Assembly: GCA_965247055.1 (NCBI GenBank)
Contig: CBDFGE010000003.1
Location: 124,001-188,000, forward strand
Direction: 5' to 3'
From: CBDFGE01 sp965247055
GTDB lineage: Bacteria > Chloroflexota > Dehalococcoidia > Lucifugimonadales > JAGWBF01
DNA length: 64,000 bases
Below, piece by piece: positions 9,674 through 17,488 of the stretch; positions within the stretch are counted from its first letter, which is position 1; each line of letters begins with the position of its first letter. The notes beneath the pieces are model-generated. The model was not told the DNA's origin. It made no database searches and saw nothing but the letters and a program-made list of their open reading frames with translations. The position numbers were made by a program, and so were the translations under genes.

Positions 9674-9752
9674 CTGGGCATAGGACTAACGGCATCTCTA
9701 TCTCCCCATCTTGGTTTATGGGAAGTGTATCAACTCGAACCTTATCCGTCAT
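9674..9752 (-). pseudogene. 5' remnant of a small gene cut by IS256
   Basis: An ATG at 9752 follows a good ribosome site (AAAGGAG, 8 bases upstream) and encodes MTDKVRVDTLPINQDGEIE and a few more residues before running into the IS256 end. It is probably the N-terminus of the small gene whose tail is at 8197-8304, directly before the LivK-like gene. Function unknown. Confidence 0.4.
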
Positions 9753-9794
9753 TACTCAAACTCCTTTGCGGGAAATATGCAAGGCGCTCATTAT

Positions 9795-9823
9795 TTGACA
9801 CCCCCTATCCATGGCCGTAGAAT
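9795..9823 (+). promoter_or_regulatory. Sigma-70-type promoter of the RAM-domain gene
   Basis: TTGACA at 9795-9800, a 17-base spacer and TAGAAT at 9818-9823. The expected transcription start is near 9830, about 65 bases before the gene at 9895. Confidence 0.7.
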
Positions 9824-9894
9824 TAGGGCACATTGAGGCATGGCGGGCCGCGAGGTCCGTTCCGAAAGGCGGATTCGAACGGAGGGGGTGGGTC

Positions 9895-10131
9895 ATGTCG
9901 ACCAAGGCGTTTATCCTGATAGAAACCGCGGTGGGCAAAACGAGAGATGTGGCGAACTCTCTCAAGGCGGTCGGGGCCATGCAGTCGGTGGACGTGGTGA
10001 CGGGCCCATACGATGTCATCGCTGTAGTCGATGCCGCGGATATAAACACCATGGGCACCCTGGTCACGGAGAAGATACACACTATGAGCGGAGTGGTCAG
10101 GACGGTGACCTGCGTTGCCGTGGGTGGCTAG
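9895..10131 (+). CDS. Lrp/AsnC ligand-binding (RAM) domain protein
   Basis: A 78-residue protein consisting only of the RAM effector-binding fold: FILIETAVGKTRDVANSLK, then DVVTGPYDVIAVVDA and a final V-T-C-V-A-V strand. It lacks the N-terminal helix-turn-helix of full Lrp/AsnC regulators. Such stand-alone RAM proteins usually assemble into oligomers and sense amino acids or modulate a partner regulator. The ATG at 9895 is preferred over an upstream start at 9811 because GGAGGGGG lies just before it and the upstream start would fall inside the promoter. Confidence 0.8.
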   Translation: MSTKAFILIETAVGKTRDVANSLKAVGAMQSVDVVTGPYDVIAVVDAADINTMGTLVTEKIHTMSGVVRTVTCVAVGG

Positions 10132-10195
10132 GGGTTAGTCTCCCCGGCTTTGGGCCGGGGTCCGTAGCCCGCAGTGAGTCGAGGATACACCCTGT

Positions 10196-11371
10196 ATGGA
10201 CTTCAGGTTTTCCGCTGAAGACGAGGCCTTTAACCGGGAGCTCCAGGAGTTTCTGGGGCAGGAGTTGCCTCCCGATTGGGAGGGCGGGGGCCGGTGGCCG
10301 GACGAGGAGGACTGGGACTTCACCCGGGTGATACGAAAGAAGCTGGCCCGCAGGGGCTGGCTCACCATGCACTGGCCCGAGGAGTACGGCGGCCAGGGCG
10401 CCTCGCCCTTACGCTCGGCCATCTTTAACGAAGAGATGTCGTACAGGAGGGCGCCGGGTAGGGACATATTCGGGGTGCGCATGCTCGCCCCGACCCTGAT
10501 GATCTATGGCACGGAGGAGCAGAAAAGGGATTTCCTTCTGCCCGTCGCCGCCGGTGAGGTGCAGTGGTGCCAGGGCTACAGCGAGCCGGGTTCCGGGTCG
10601 GACCTGGCCTCCCTTCAGACCAGGGCAGCCTCCGACGGCGACGACTACGTTATTATCGGCAGCAAGATCTGGACAACCATGGCCCACCGCGCCGATTGGA
10701 TGATGCTGCTGGCGCGCACCGACCCCGATGCCCCCAAGCACCGGGGCATAAGCTTCATCCTGGTGGACATGAGGTCGCCGGGCATCACCGTGCAGCCAGT
10801 GTACAACATGACGGGAGGACACGACTTCAATCAGGTGTTCTTCGACAACGTAAGGGTCCCGAAGAGGAACCTGGTGGGAGAGGAGAACCGGGGATGGTAC
10901 GTGGGGGTAACCCTTCTCGATTTCGAGCGCTCCGGCATCGACTACTCCGCCACTTCCCGGAGACTTCTCAGCGACGTCGTGGACCACTTCCGGAAGGCGA
11001 AGGTCGGCGGAGCGAGTGATGCCGGTGATTCCCAGGTGAGGAACATGCTCGTGGAGCGCTACATAGAGGCTGAAACGGCGCGGCTCCTGGCATATGGTGT
11101 GGCGTGGATGCAGGGAGAGGGGCTCGTGCCGAACAAGGAGGCCTCCATGAGCAAGGTGTTCGGCTCGGAGACCCTTCAACGGGTCGCCTCCACCTGCATG
11201 GAGGTGCTCGGCCTGTATGGGCAGTTGCGTCCCGGCGACCGGTGGGCGCCGCTGAATGGGCGGGTGCCGGAGAACTGGATGTACAGCTTCTCCCACACCA
11301 TCGCCGCCGGTACCTCCGAGGTACAGCGCAACATCATCGCTACCAGGGGGTTGGGGCTGCCCAGAGGGTAA
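10196..11371 (+). CDS. Acyl-CoA dehydrogenase
   Basis: A 391-residue FAD enzyme that oxidises an acyl-CoA thioester to the 2-enoyl-CoA. The order of domains is typical: an N-terminal helical domain (MHWPEEYGGQGASPL near residue 70), the beta domain with WCQGYSEPGSGSDLASLQT near 125 and KIWTTMAHRADW, then the C-terminal helical domain ending HTIAAGTSEVQRNIIATRGLGL, which binds FAD and the dimer partner. A second, shorter acyl-CoA dehydrogenase lies 1.5 kb downstream; such pairs often form alpha2beta2 enzymes of steroid or branched-acid degradation. The substrate is unknown. Confidence 0.92.
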   Translation: MDFRFSAEDEAFNRELQEFLGQELPPDWEGGGRWPDEEDWDFTRVIRKKLARRGWLTMHWPEEYGGQGASPLRSAIFNEEMSYRRAPGRDIFGVRMLAPTLMIYGTEEQKRDFLLPVAAGEVQWCQGYSEPGSGSDLASLQTRAASDGDDYVIIGSKIWTTMAHRADWMMLLARTDPDAPKHRGISFILVDMRSPGITVQPVYNMTGGHDFNQVFFDNVRVPKRNLVGEENRGWYVGVTLLDFERSGIDYSATSRRLLSDVVDHFRKAKVGGASDAGDSQVRNMLVERYIEAETARLLAYGVAWMQGEGLVPNKEASMSKVFGSETLQRVASTCMEVLGLYGQLRPGDRWAPLNGRVPENWMYSFSHTIAAGTSEVQRNIIATRGLGLPRG

Positions 11372-11419
11372 CGGCGGCCCCATCAGTCGGTTGCCATATC
11401 CGGCGCGGGGAGGATTTTC

Positions 11420-11782
11420 ATGCCCCAGGAGATACACTTCGACATCCCCATCGACCAGCCCGAGCGGGCTGAGAGGTTCTACGGCCAGCTCTTCGGCTGG
11501 ACCATGCAGAAGGCCCCCGTCCCGGACATGGACTACTGGGTGATCCGCGCCGCCGAGGGAGACGTGTTGGGAGGCCTCGTCAGAAGGACGGGTGCTGACC
11601 AGACTCCGGTCAACTATTACACGGTGGCCTCCATCGACGAGGCGTTGGGGAAGGTGGGGGAGCTGGGGGGCTCGGTGACGCTCCCCAAGAGCGCCATCCC
11701 CCACGTGGGCTACAACGCCCAGTGCGTCGACACCGAGGGGAACGCCTTCGGCTTGTGGGAGAACGACCGCAACGCGAGGTAG
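11420..11782 (+). CDS. VOC (glyoxalase/bleomycin-resistance) family protein
   Basis: A 120-residue single VOC module with the paired beta-alpha-beta-beta-beta units: HFDIPIDQPERAERFYGQLFGW at the N-terminus, then YYTVASIDEALGKVGELGG and VDTEGNAFGLWE near the C-terminus. The His and Glu positions at the start and end of the fold could bind a metal. Many members of this subgroup have no assigned reaction. It lies between the acyl-CoA dehydrogenase and LLM genes in the same direction. Confidence 0.85.
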   Translation: MPQEIHFDIPIDQPERAERFYGQLFGWTMQKAPVPDMDYWVIRAAEGDVLGGLVRRTGADQTPVNYYTVASIDEALGKVGELGGSVTLPKSAIPHVGYNAQCVDTEGNAFGLWENDRNAR

Positions 11783-11848
11783 GCCTGGGCGACACAGCTT
11801 TGGGGAAACGCCTGGGTTCATAGTCCAAATACAGGAGGGGACCAAACC

Positions 11849-12775
11849 TTGAGACTGGGATTCAATATTCCGCAGATAGGGCCGGCGGCTGGTCCTGAAG
11901 CGATGGTGCAGGTAGCTCGGAGGGCCGAGGAACTGGGGTACGACAGCGTGTGGGTCACGGACCGTCTGCTTTATCCGTTAGACCCGCAGACGCCATACAT
12001 GGGCACCCCCGGCCGCTCGCTCCCCGACGTTTACAAGATCGCCTTCGATCCCCTCGAGTCCCTCACTTACGTTGCGGCACATACGAGCCGCATCGCCCTG
12101 GGCACTAGCATCCTTGACATGCCGTACTACGATTAGGTGATCTTGGCCCGCAGCCTGACCACCCTCGATGTCCTTTCGGGCGGGCGGCTGCGGGTCGGGC
12201 TGGGCCAGGGCTGGTCCAGAGACGAGTTCGACGCGGTGGGTGCCTCGATGAAGGGCCGGGGCCGGCGGGCAGACGAGTTCATCAGTGTCCTCAAGGCGAT
12301 CTGGACAACGACGCCGGTCGAGTTCCACGGCGAGTTCTACCAGGTCTCCAAGTCGATCATCCTCCCGAAACCGGTGCAGGAGCCGCACCCACCTATCTAC
12401 CTGGCCGCATTCAGCGCTAGCGGGCTCAGGCGCGTTGCCGCGATGGCCAACGGATGGCTGCCCGCCGGGGTGCCCCCGGCGGGGCTGAAGCAAATGATTG
12501 CAGGGCTCAGGGAGATGGCCCAGCAGGCTGGACGGGACCTGGCCGAGCTGGAGGTTGTGGTGCGGGCCAACGTCGTCGTGACTCAGCAGCACCTGGGCGG
12601 CGAGCGCTTCATTTGCACGGGCTCGCTCGACGAGATCAAGGCCGACATCGCCGCCGTGCGGGAGATTGGTGTCGGCGAGCTCCACTTCGATCCATCGTTC
12701 TCGCCCGACTGCACGTCTGTGGACGGGTTCCTCGAGGCCATGGAGCAGATGAAACGGCTGGCGGAAGCGGCCTAG
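11849..12775 (+). pseudogene. LLM-class F420-dependent oxidoreductase, interrupted by TAG
   Basis: Two segments in the same frame (11849-12133 and 12137-12775) together give a 308-residue luciferase-like monooxygenase of usual length. The N-terminal part has FNIPQIGPAAGPEAMVQVA and ELGYDSVWVTDRL; the C-terminal part has LATLDVLSGGR-like TTLDVLSGGRLRVGLGQGW, the family's most conserved stretch, exactly after the TAG at 12134-12136. One C-to-T change from CAG would make the stop. TTG start behind AGGAGGGG. Known members reduce or oxidise substrates with F420H2 in a TIM barrel. Either a nonsense mutation or a read error. Confidence 0.75.
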
Positions 12776-12855
12776 AAAAGGCTATAAACGCTATGGGGCC
12801 AGGGAGATCTCGACCGAGCAGTCCGCCCGGTACTGACAGGGTCCGAGGAGGGGGC

Positions 12856-13989
12856 ATGTATCTGGGGCTCAACGAGACCCAGCAGATGCTGAAGAGCACC
12901 ACCAGGGAGTTCCTGGCGCGGGAGTGTCCCCACACGTTAGTCCGCGCCGTGGAGGAGGACGAGAGGGGCTATTCCACCCAGCTGTGGCAACAGATGGTGG
13001 AGCTGGGGTGGACGGGCCTGGCCTTCCCCGAAGAGCACGGCGGCTCGGGCGGCAGCTTTCTGGACCTGGCGGTGTTGCTCCAGGAGATGGGCCGGGCGCT
13101 GGTGCCGGGCCCCTTCTTCGCCACGGTAGTCCTCGGGGGCCTGACGGTGCTGGACGCGGGCTCCTCTGAGCAGAAGGAGGAGGTACTGCCTGGGATATGC
13201 CTGGGACAGGTGCTGACCACCCTCGCCCTGACGGAACCGAGTGGTACCTTCGAGCCGTGGGGCATACAGGTAGAGGCCCGGGGGAATGGAGATGACTATC
13301 TGATAAACGGCACCAAGCTCTTCGTGCCCGACGCCCATGTGTCGGAGATGATGCTGATAGCGGCCCGCACCTCTCCAGGCGAGCACCCTGGAAGTGGTGT
13401 GACGGCCTTCCTGGTCCCCTCGGCCAGTCATGGAGTGCATGTGTCCCTCCACCGCACCCTTGGCTCGGATAGGCAGTGTGAGGTAATCTTCGACGACGTG
13501 CGTGTCCCCGCCGTCAAGGTGCTGGGGGAGGTGGGCGGTGGCTGGCCTATAATTGAGAGGGCTTTGCAGCGGGCGGCGACGGCCAGGTGCATGGAGATGC
13601 TGGGAGGGGCCGAGGCCGTCCTCGAGATGACCACGGAGTACGCGAAGCAAAGGGTGCAGTTCGGCCGGCCCATCGGGAGCTTCCAGGCCATCCAGCACCA
13701 TTGCGCCGACATGGCGACGGAGGTCGAGTGCTCCCGCTATGTGGCCTACCAGGCGGCCTGGCGGCTGGCGGAAGGACTGCCAGCGGCCAGGGAGGTGTCC
13801 ATGGCCAAGGCGTGGGTCGGCGTATCTTACAGGCGGGTGTGCGCTCTGGCCCAGCAGTGCCACGGCGCAATAGCCTTTACCCGGGACCACGACCTCCAGC
13901 TATACACCCGGCGGGCCAGGGCCCAGGAGGTGACCTTCGGCGGGGCTTCGTTCCACAAAGGGCTTCTTGCCCAGGCCCTGGAGATATAG
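12856..13989 (+). CDS. Acyl-CoA dehydrogenase family protein (beta-subunit type)
   Basis: A 377-residue protein with the acyl-CoA dehydrogenase fold: MVELGWTGLAFPEEHGGSG in the N-terminal domain, TLALTEPSGTFEPWGIQ in the beta domain, and EYAKQRVQFGRPIGSFQAIQH in the C-terminal domain. The C-terminus has QCHGAIAFTRDHDLQLYTRRA in place of the catalytic-loop and GTSE motif region seen in the first enzyme. This matches the second subunit of heteromeric acyl-CoA dehydrogenases, in which only one subunit carries the active site. The start at 12856 is chosen for its GAGGAGGGG site and its fit to family N-termini, although the frame stays open upstream. Confidence 0.88.
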   Translation: MYLGLNETQQMLKSTTREFLARECPHTLVRAVEEDERGYSTQLWQQMVELGWTGLAFPEEHGGSGGSFLDLAVLLQEMGRALVPGPFFATVVLGGLTVLDAGSSEQKEEVLPGICLGQVLTTLALTEPSGTFEPWGIQVEARGNGDDYLINGTKLFVPDAHVSEMMLIAARTSPGEHPGSGVTAFLVPSASHGVHVSLHRTLGSDRQCEVIFDDVRVPAVKVLGEVGGGWPIIERALQRAATARCMEMLGGAEAVLEMTTEYAKQRVQFGRPIGSFQAIQHHCADMATEVECSRYVAYQAAWRLAEGLPAAREVSMAKAWVGVSYRRVCALAQQCHGAIAFTRDHDLQLYTRRARAQEVTFGGASFHKGLLAQALEI

Positions 13990-14045
13990 GGGTCTCGCTC
14001 ATGCGCGGTCCGTGCCGTGTATTATGCGAAGGGAGTTAACGCCAC

Positions 14046-14393
14046 ATGGCCACCCGTGACTGTATCTTCTGCAAGATTCCCCGGGGGGAGATGGAGGCAC
14101 ATGTCCTTTACAGGGATGAGCAGGTCTATGTAATAAGGGACATCGCTCCCAAGGCCCCGGTACACCTGCTAATCATTCCCATTGAGCACCTGGCCTCTCT
14201 AGCCTACGTCGGCGCCGGCCAGGTCTCGGGGATGGGGCACCTCTTTGAGGTGGCCGAGGAGATGGCCAGGAGGGAGGAGGTAACGCTGAGCGGCTACCGG
14301 CTGGTGCTTAACCAGGGCCCCCACGCAGGCCAGGCGATAGAGCACGTCCACGTCCACCTCCTGGGCGGCAAGATCTTGCCGGACCTGGGATAG
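14046..14393 (+). CDS. HIT family nucleotide-binding hydrolase
   Basis: A 115-residue histidine-triad protein of the HINT type. It starts with DCIFCKIPRGEM, whose two cysteines resemble the zinc-binding pair of many bacterial HIT proteins, and has the triad HVHVHLLGG near residues 100-108. Members hydrolyse nucleoside phosphoramidates or adenylated compounds. It ends 3 bases before a YqeK-like gene that also acts on dinucleotide polyphosphates, a functionally consistent pair. Confidence 0.93.
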   Translation: MATRDCIFCKIPRGEMEAHVLYRDEQVYVIRDIAPKAPVHLLIIPIEHLASLAYVGAGQVSGMGHLFEVAEEMARREEVTLSGYRLVLNQGPHAGQAIEHVHVHLLGGKILPDLG

Positions 14394-14396
14394 CCC

Positions 14397-14975
14397 ATGG
14401 TCATCGAGGCCGAGAAGCTGATTGCCGGGCGGGTGGACGCCCTCCCTGATGGGCTGCGCCGGCACACGTACCGGGTACGGGGCATCGCCCTGGAGCTGGC
14501 CCGGCAGCACGGCGTGGATGAGGCCAGGGCCTGCCTGGGAGCTCTGGCCCATGACGTCGCACGTGCCATGAAGGGGGATGAGCTACTACGCAAGGCGCAG
14601 GAGTTGGGGATACCGGTGCACCCGGTAGAAGGGCAGGTGCCACTGTTGCTTCACGGCCCGGTGGGCGCGGAGCTCCTCAGGCGCGCCGGCGGCCTTGATG
14701 ATCCGGACATCTATGAGGCGGTGTACTGGCACAGCACTGCTCGCAGAGGGATGGGGCCGCTGGCCAAGGTGGTCTTCCTGGCGGACAAGCTGGACCCCCA
14801 GAAGGCAGGGCGTTACCCCTTCCTGCCGGAGCTTGGGGAGCTTGCCAGGACCAGCTTGAACGGGGCCATTCTGGATTTCCTGAGCCGGGAGATGACATCT
14901 CTGGTCCAGCACGGGAGCCTTGTACACCCTGCTTCTCTGGAAGCCCGAAACGATCTCCTTATGGGGCCTCGATGA
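14397..14975 (+). CDS. yqeK: YqeK-like HD-domain phosphohydrolase
   Basis: A 192-residue HD-superfamily protein. The metal ligands are visible as RRHTYRVRGIALELARQHG (His near 24), ALAHDVA (the HD pair near 52), LLLHGPVGAELL, YWHSTAR and FLADKLDP. This order matches YqeK, which cleaves diadenosine tetraphosphate symmetrically to ADP. The adjacency to a HIT protein agrees with a role in dinucleotide polyphosphate turnover. The ATG lies 3 bases after the HIT stop. Confidence 0.82.
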   Translation: MVIEAEKLIAGRVDALPDGLRRHTYRVRGIALELARQHGVDEARACLGALAHDVARAMKGDELLRKAQELGIPVHPVEGQVPLLLHGPVGAELLRRAGGLDDPDIYEAVYWHSTARRGMGPLAKVVFLADKLDPQKAGRYPFLPELGELARTSLNGAILDFLSREMTSLVQHGSLVHPASLEARNDLLMGPR

Positions 14976-15103
14976 TCCTGGTGAGGCGAGAACCAAGTCC
15001 GCTGGACGTGCGGCTGACCCCCAGCAGGCGATCAATACGGCCTGCATCCCGTGGGCCGGTGGCGCATCTTATTCTCCAGTGACGGATGGACCGAGGTGAG
15101 AGC

Positions 15104-15436
15104 ATGGACGTGATCGTTACCGATGAAGCGCGTGACTGGATCAAGGCGAAGGGTGGCGCTGCCATTGTGGATGTGGTGGCCTGCACGACCTGATCGGGCA
15201 CTACCGTGGAGGTATCGGTCGATACCCGGGTTGATAGGAGAAAGGACACGTCAGGATACCAGCAGACCGAGCTGGGGGATGTGCGGTTGTTAATTTCCAG
15301 GGACTTGGCCCAGCAGGCCGTCCGCCTTCAGGTGGACATCAGGAGATTCCTGTTCTTGTTCCGGTACCTCCGGGCGGATGCCGATCTGAGGAACGGCCTG
15401 CGTATCGGACGGGGATTTCCCAGAACCTCGGAGTAA
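15104..15436 (+). CDS. Candidate small selenoprotein with CxxU motif (TGA at 15191-15193)
   Basis: An ATG at 15104 behind GAGGTGAG opens a frame MDVIVTDEARDWIKAKGG and then DVVACTT, followed by TGA and then SGTTVEVSVDT, continuing open to TAA at 15434-15436. Read through, the protein has 110 residues and the TGA becomes residue 30 in a Cys-Thr-Thr-Sec motif, the classic redox spacing. The N-terminus resembles A-type iron-sulfur carriers (HesB/IscA), a group that has known selenocysteine members. A perfect hairpin with loop GGTC lies 18-33 bases after the TGA. The alternative is a nonsense mutation in a decaying gene, which is possible because the next gene is a remnant. Confidence 0.55.
15203..15231 (+). 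promoter_or_regulatory. SECIS-like hairpin after in-frame TGA
   Basis: GGTATC (15211-15216) pairs perfectly with GATACC (15221-15226) around a GGTC loop, and ACC/GGT (15203-15205 and 15229-15231) can extend the stem after an asymmetric bulge. The loop starts 23 bases after the TGA. Bacterial SECIS elements have a short apical loop beginning with G bases at a similar distance, and E. coli fdhF also has GGUC in its loop. Confidence 0.5.
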
Positions 15437-15517
15437 TGTCCGGACCACCCAGGCGTCAGCGTATGTGGTCGGACTCCAAGCCAGTACCATCGTTCAGCGA
15501 GGGGGCTGTGTAGGTTC

Positions 15518-15843
15518 ATGGAGTACACGGACCTGGGGCCGACCGGCCTGAAGGTATCGCGGGTCGGATTTGGGGGCGGTGGCATCGGCAGCCCGGCACG
15601 GCGCTGGAGGAGGACGTGGTCAGGGCGGGGAGCCTGCGCTTCCTGCTTGAAGGGCCGGTCAAGACCCTCTCCCAGGCGGCGATGCTCTTCTGCCTGATGA
15701 ATAGGGACATAGACGCCACTGTCCCGGGAGTGAAGGACGTGGCGGAGACGGAGGAGATCGCCGGCTGTGTCGACCTTCCGCCCATCCCGGCCCATCACCT
15801 CGACCGGCTCAGGGCGCTCTATGCCCGGGACTTTCGCGCGTGA
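15518..15843 (+). pseudogene. Aldo/keto reductase remnant (large internal deletion)
   Basis: The first 25 codons from the ATG at 15518 are a normal aldo/keto reductase N-terminus (MEYTDLGPTGLKVSRVGFG). From about 15600 a different frame encodes a normal C-terminus (TLSQAAMLFCLMNRDIDATV, then VPGVKDVAETEE, ending LYARDFRA). The central TIM-barrel portion, including the catalytic Asp, Tyr, Lys and His, is missing. No function remains. Confidence 0.75.
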
Positions 15844-15887
15844 CCAGCCCCACCGGCTCGCATTCCAAGACGTTACGCTGAAAAGGG

Positions 15888-16841
15888 TTAGCCCCGCTTG
15901 GCCAGCTTCTGGAAGCTCTTCATCTCCCTGGGCGGGTCCAGGAGGCGGCCCTTCACGGTCCAGGAGACCTCCCCGACGTAGAGGTCACCCCGGGAGTCCA
16001 CCGCTACCCCGTGGGGAGCGATGAACTTGCCGGGTACCTCGCCCGGTCCCGTGTCTCCCAGCCTGGCCAGCACCTTTCCCTTCAAGTTGTAGATGCTGAT
16101 GCGTGGGCCGAGTCCGGGCGCCCCCTCGTTGGGCGAGATGGCGGCCCCCATCTCCCCGACGTAGCAGAGCTGGTCGCGCCCGCTGTCGATGTACATGCCG
16201 CACGGCCGGGCCATGTTGGTCCACTGGGTCTGGAACTTCCCGTCGGCGTCGAAGACCTGGACCCGATGGTTCTCCCGATCGGCCACGTAGAGGTATCCGT
16301 CCTTGTCGGTGCAGATGTTGTGGACGATATTGAACTGGCCCGGCTCCGTCCCAGGCTCGCCCCAGGAGAAGAGCAGCTTGCCGTCGGGGGAGTACTTATG
16401 CACCCGTGCGTTGCAATAGCCGTCGGTCACGTAGAAGTCGTTGGTGATTGGGGAGATGGCCACGTGGGTGCAACGATTAAAGGGAAGTCCGCTGAAAAAA
16501 GGCGCGGGCTTGCCGCTGACCCCGACGGTCATCAGGACCTTGCCGTCCAGGGTACACTTCCTTACTGTGTGATCGGCATCATCGGTGCAGTAGATGGTAT
16601 CGTCGGGACCCATGGTTATTCCGTGGGCGCGCGGGAAAACTCCCTCTCCCCAGGAGCGCAAGAAGTTGCCCTCCCGGTCGAAGACTATCATGGGATGCTC
16701 GCCCCGGTTGAACAAGTACACCTGGTCCCTGGAGTCCACGCCCACAGCCGCTACCTCTTTGTAGGACCATCCCTCGGGCAGCTTCCCCCAGCCTTCGACC
16801 ACCTCATAGACGTAGGTGCCGCTAGTCAAGGTTGTGGCCAT
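15888..16841 (-). CDS. NHL-repeat beta-propeller, peptidyl-alpha-hydroxyglycine lyase-like
   Basis: A 317-residue protein built of NHL-type blades, for example HPMIVFDREGNFLRSWGEG, HGITMGPDDTIYCTDDADH, ARVHKYSPDGKLLFSWGEPG and ENHRVQVFDADGKFQTQW. It resembles the bacterial proteins annotated as peptidyl-alpha-hydroxyglycine alpha-amidating lyase family. No signal peptide is visible, and the enzymatic role of bacterial members is not established. The start follows GAGAAAGGGGGAGGAAC upstream. Confidence 0.75.
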   Translation of the reverse strand: MATTLTSGTYVYEVVEGWGKLPEGWSYKEVAAVGVDSRDQVYLFNRGEHPMIVFDREGNFLRSWGEGVFPRAHGITMGPDDTIYCTDDADHTVRKCTLDGKVLMTVGVSGKPAPFFSGLPFNRCTHVAISPITNDFYVTDGYCNARVHKYSPDGKLLFSWGEPGTEPGQFNIVHNICTDKDGYLYVADRENHRVQVFDADGKFQTQWTNMARPCGMYIDSGRDQLCYVGEMGAAISPNEGAPGLGPRISIYNLKGKVLARLGDTGPGEVPGKFIAPHGVAVDSRGDLYVGEVSWTVKGRLLDPPREMKSFQKLAKRG

Positions 16842-17027
16842 GTTCCTCCCCCTTTCTCACGAACTCTATGAAAGGGTACCCCTTGTCGGTGCCGAATTCA
16901 AGCTTGGGAGTCCTGCTGACGTGCCGTCACGACCTTCGATGGCCCTGTGTTGTCATACGGCTACCCGTTCCGGTGGCGGGATAGGCCCGGCGCCAGCAAC
17001 GGAACGCGGTGGCTACTGGAGGCGCTG

Positions 17028-17459
17028 ATGCCTGAGAGGACCATGACCACTGGAGAGGTGGAAAAATATCTGGGTGGGACCCACATCGCCAACCTGGCCA
17101 CGCTAAAATCCGATGGCTCGCCCCACGTGGCGCCCGCGTGGTACGAGTACCGGGGGGAGGAGCTGTACATCATCGCCGGCGACTCCTCGGTGAAGGTGCG
17201 TAACATAACCCGGGACCCCAGGGTGAGGGTCTCCATAGCTGTATGCGAGGAGCCTTACAGATACGTACTGATGGAGGGCCAGGCGGAAGTCACCACCAGG
17301 GACGTGGAGGCGACCACGATCTCCATATGCGTGCGTTACCGGGGACCGGATAGGGGAGCGACGATGGCCAGGGAGCTTCTGGAGGACGGCGACACCGTGG
17401 TCATCGTCGTCCGCCCCAGCCGGCTCATCACCTGGATGGATGACGTGTCTGATGGGTAA
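17028..17459 (+). CDS. PPOX-class F420/FMN-binding oxidoreductase
   Basis: A 143-residue split-barrel protein: HIANLATLKSDGSPHVAPAW is the cofactor-binding first strand pair, YIIAGDSSVKVRNITRDPRV the second, and YVLMEGQAEV the dimer strand. These small enzymes use F420H2 or FMN. The ATG at 17028 follows GGAGG; an upstream start at 16947 would add residues unlike the family. Confidence 0.83.
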   Translation: MPERTMTTGEVEKYLGGTHIANLATLKSDGSPHVAPAWYEYRGEELYIIAGDSSVKVRNITRDPRVRVSIAVCEEPYRYVLMEGQAEVTTRDVEATTISICVRYRGPDRGATMARELLEDGDTVVIVVRPSRLITWMDDVSDG

Positions 17460-17488
17460 TGATGGCGCTCATCTGACTGCTGCGGCAT

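Noticed and set aside
12134..12136. TAG read as pyrrolysine in the LLM gene
   Set aside because: Pyrrolysine is not expected here, and the position (probably Gln) has no catalytic role in the family.
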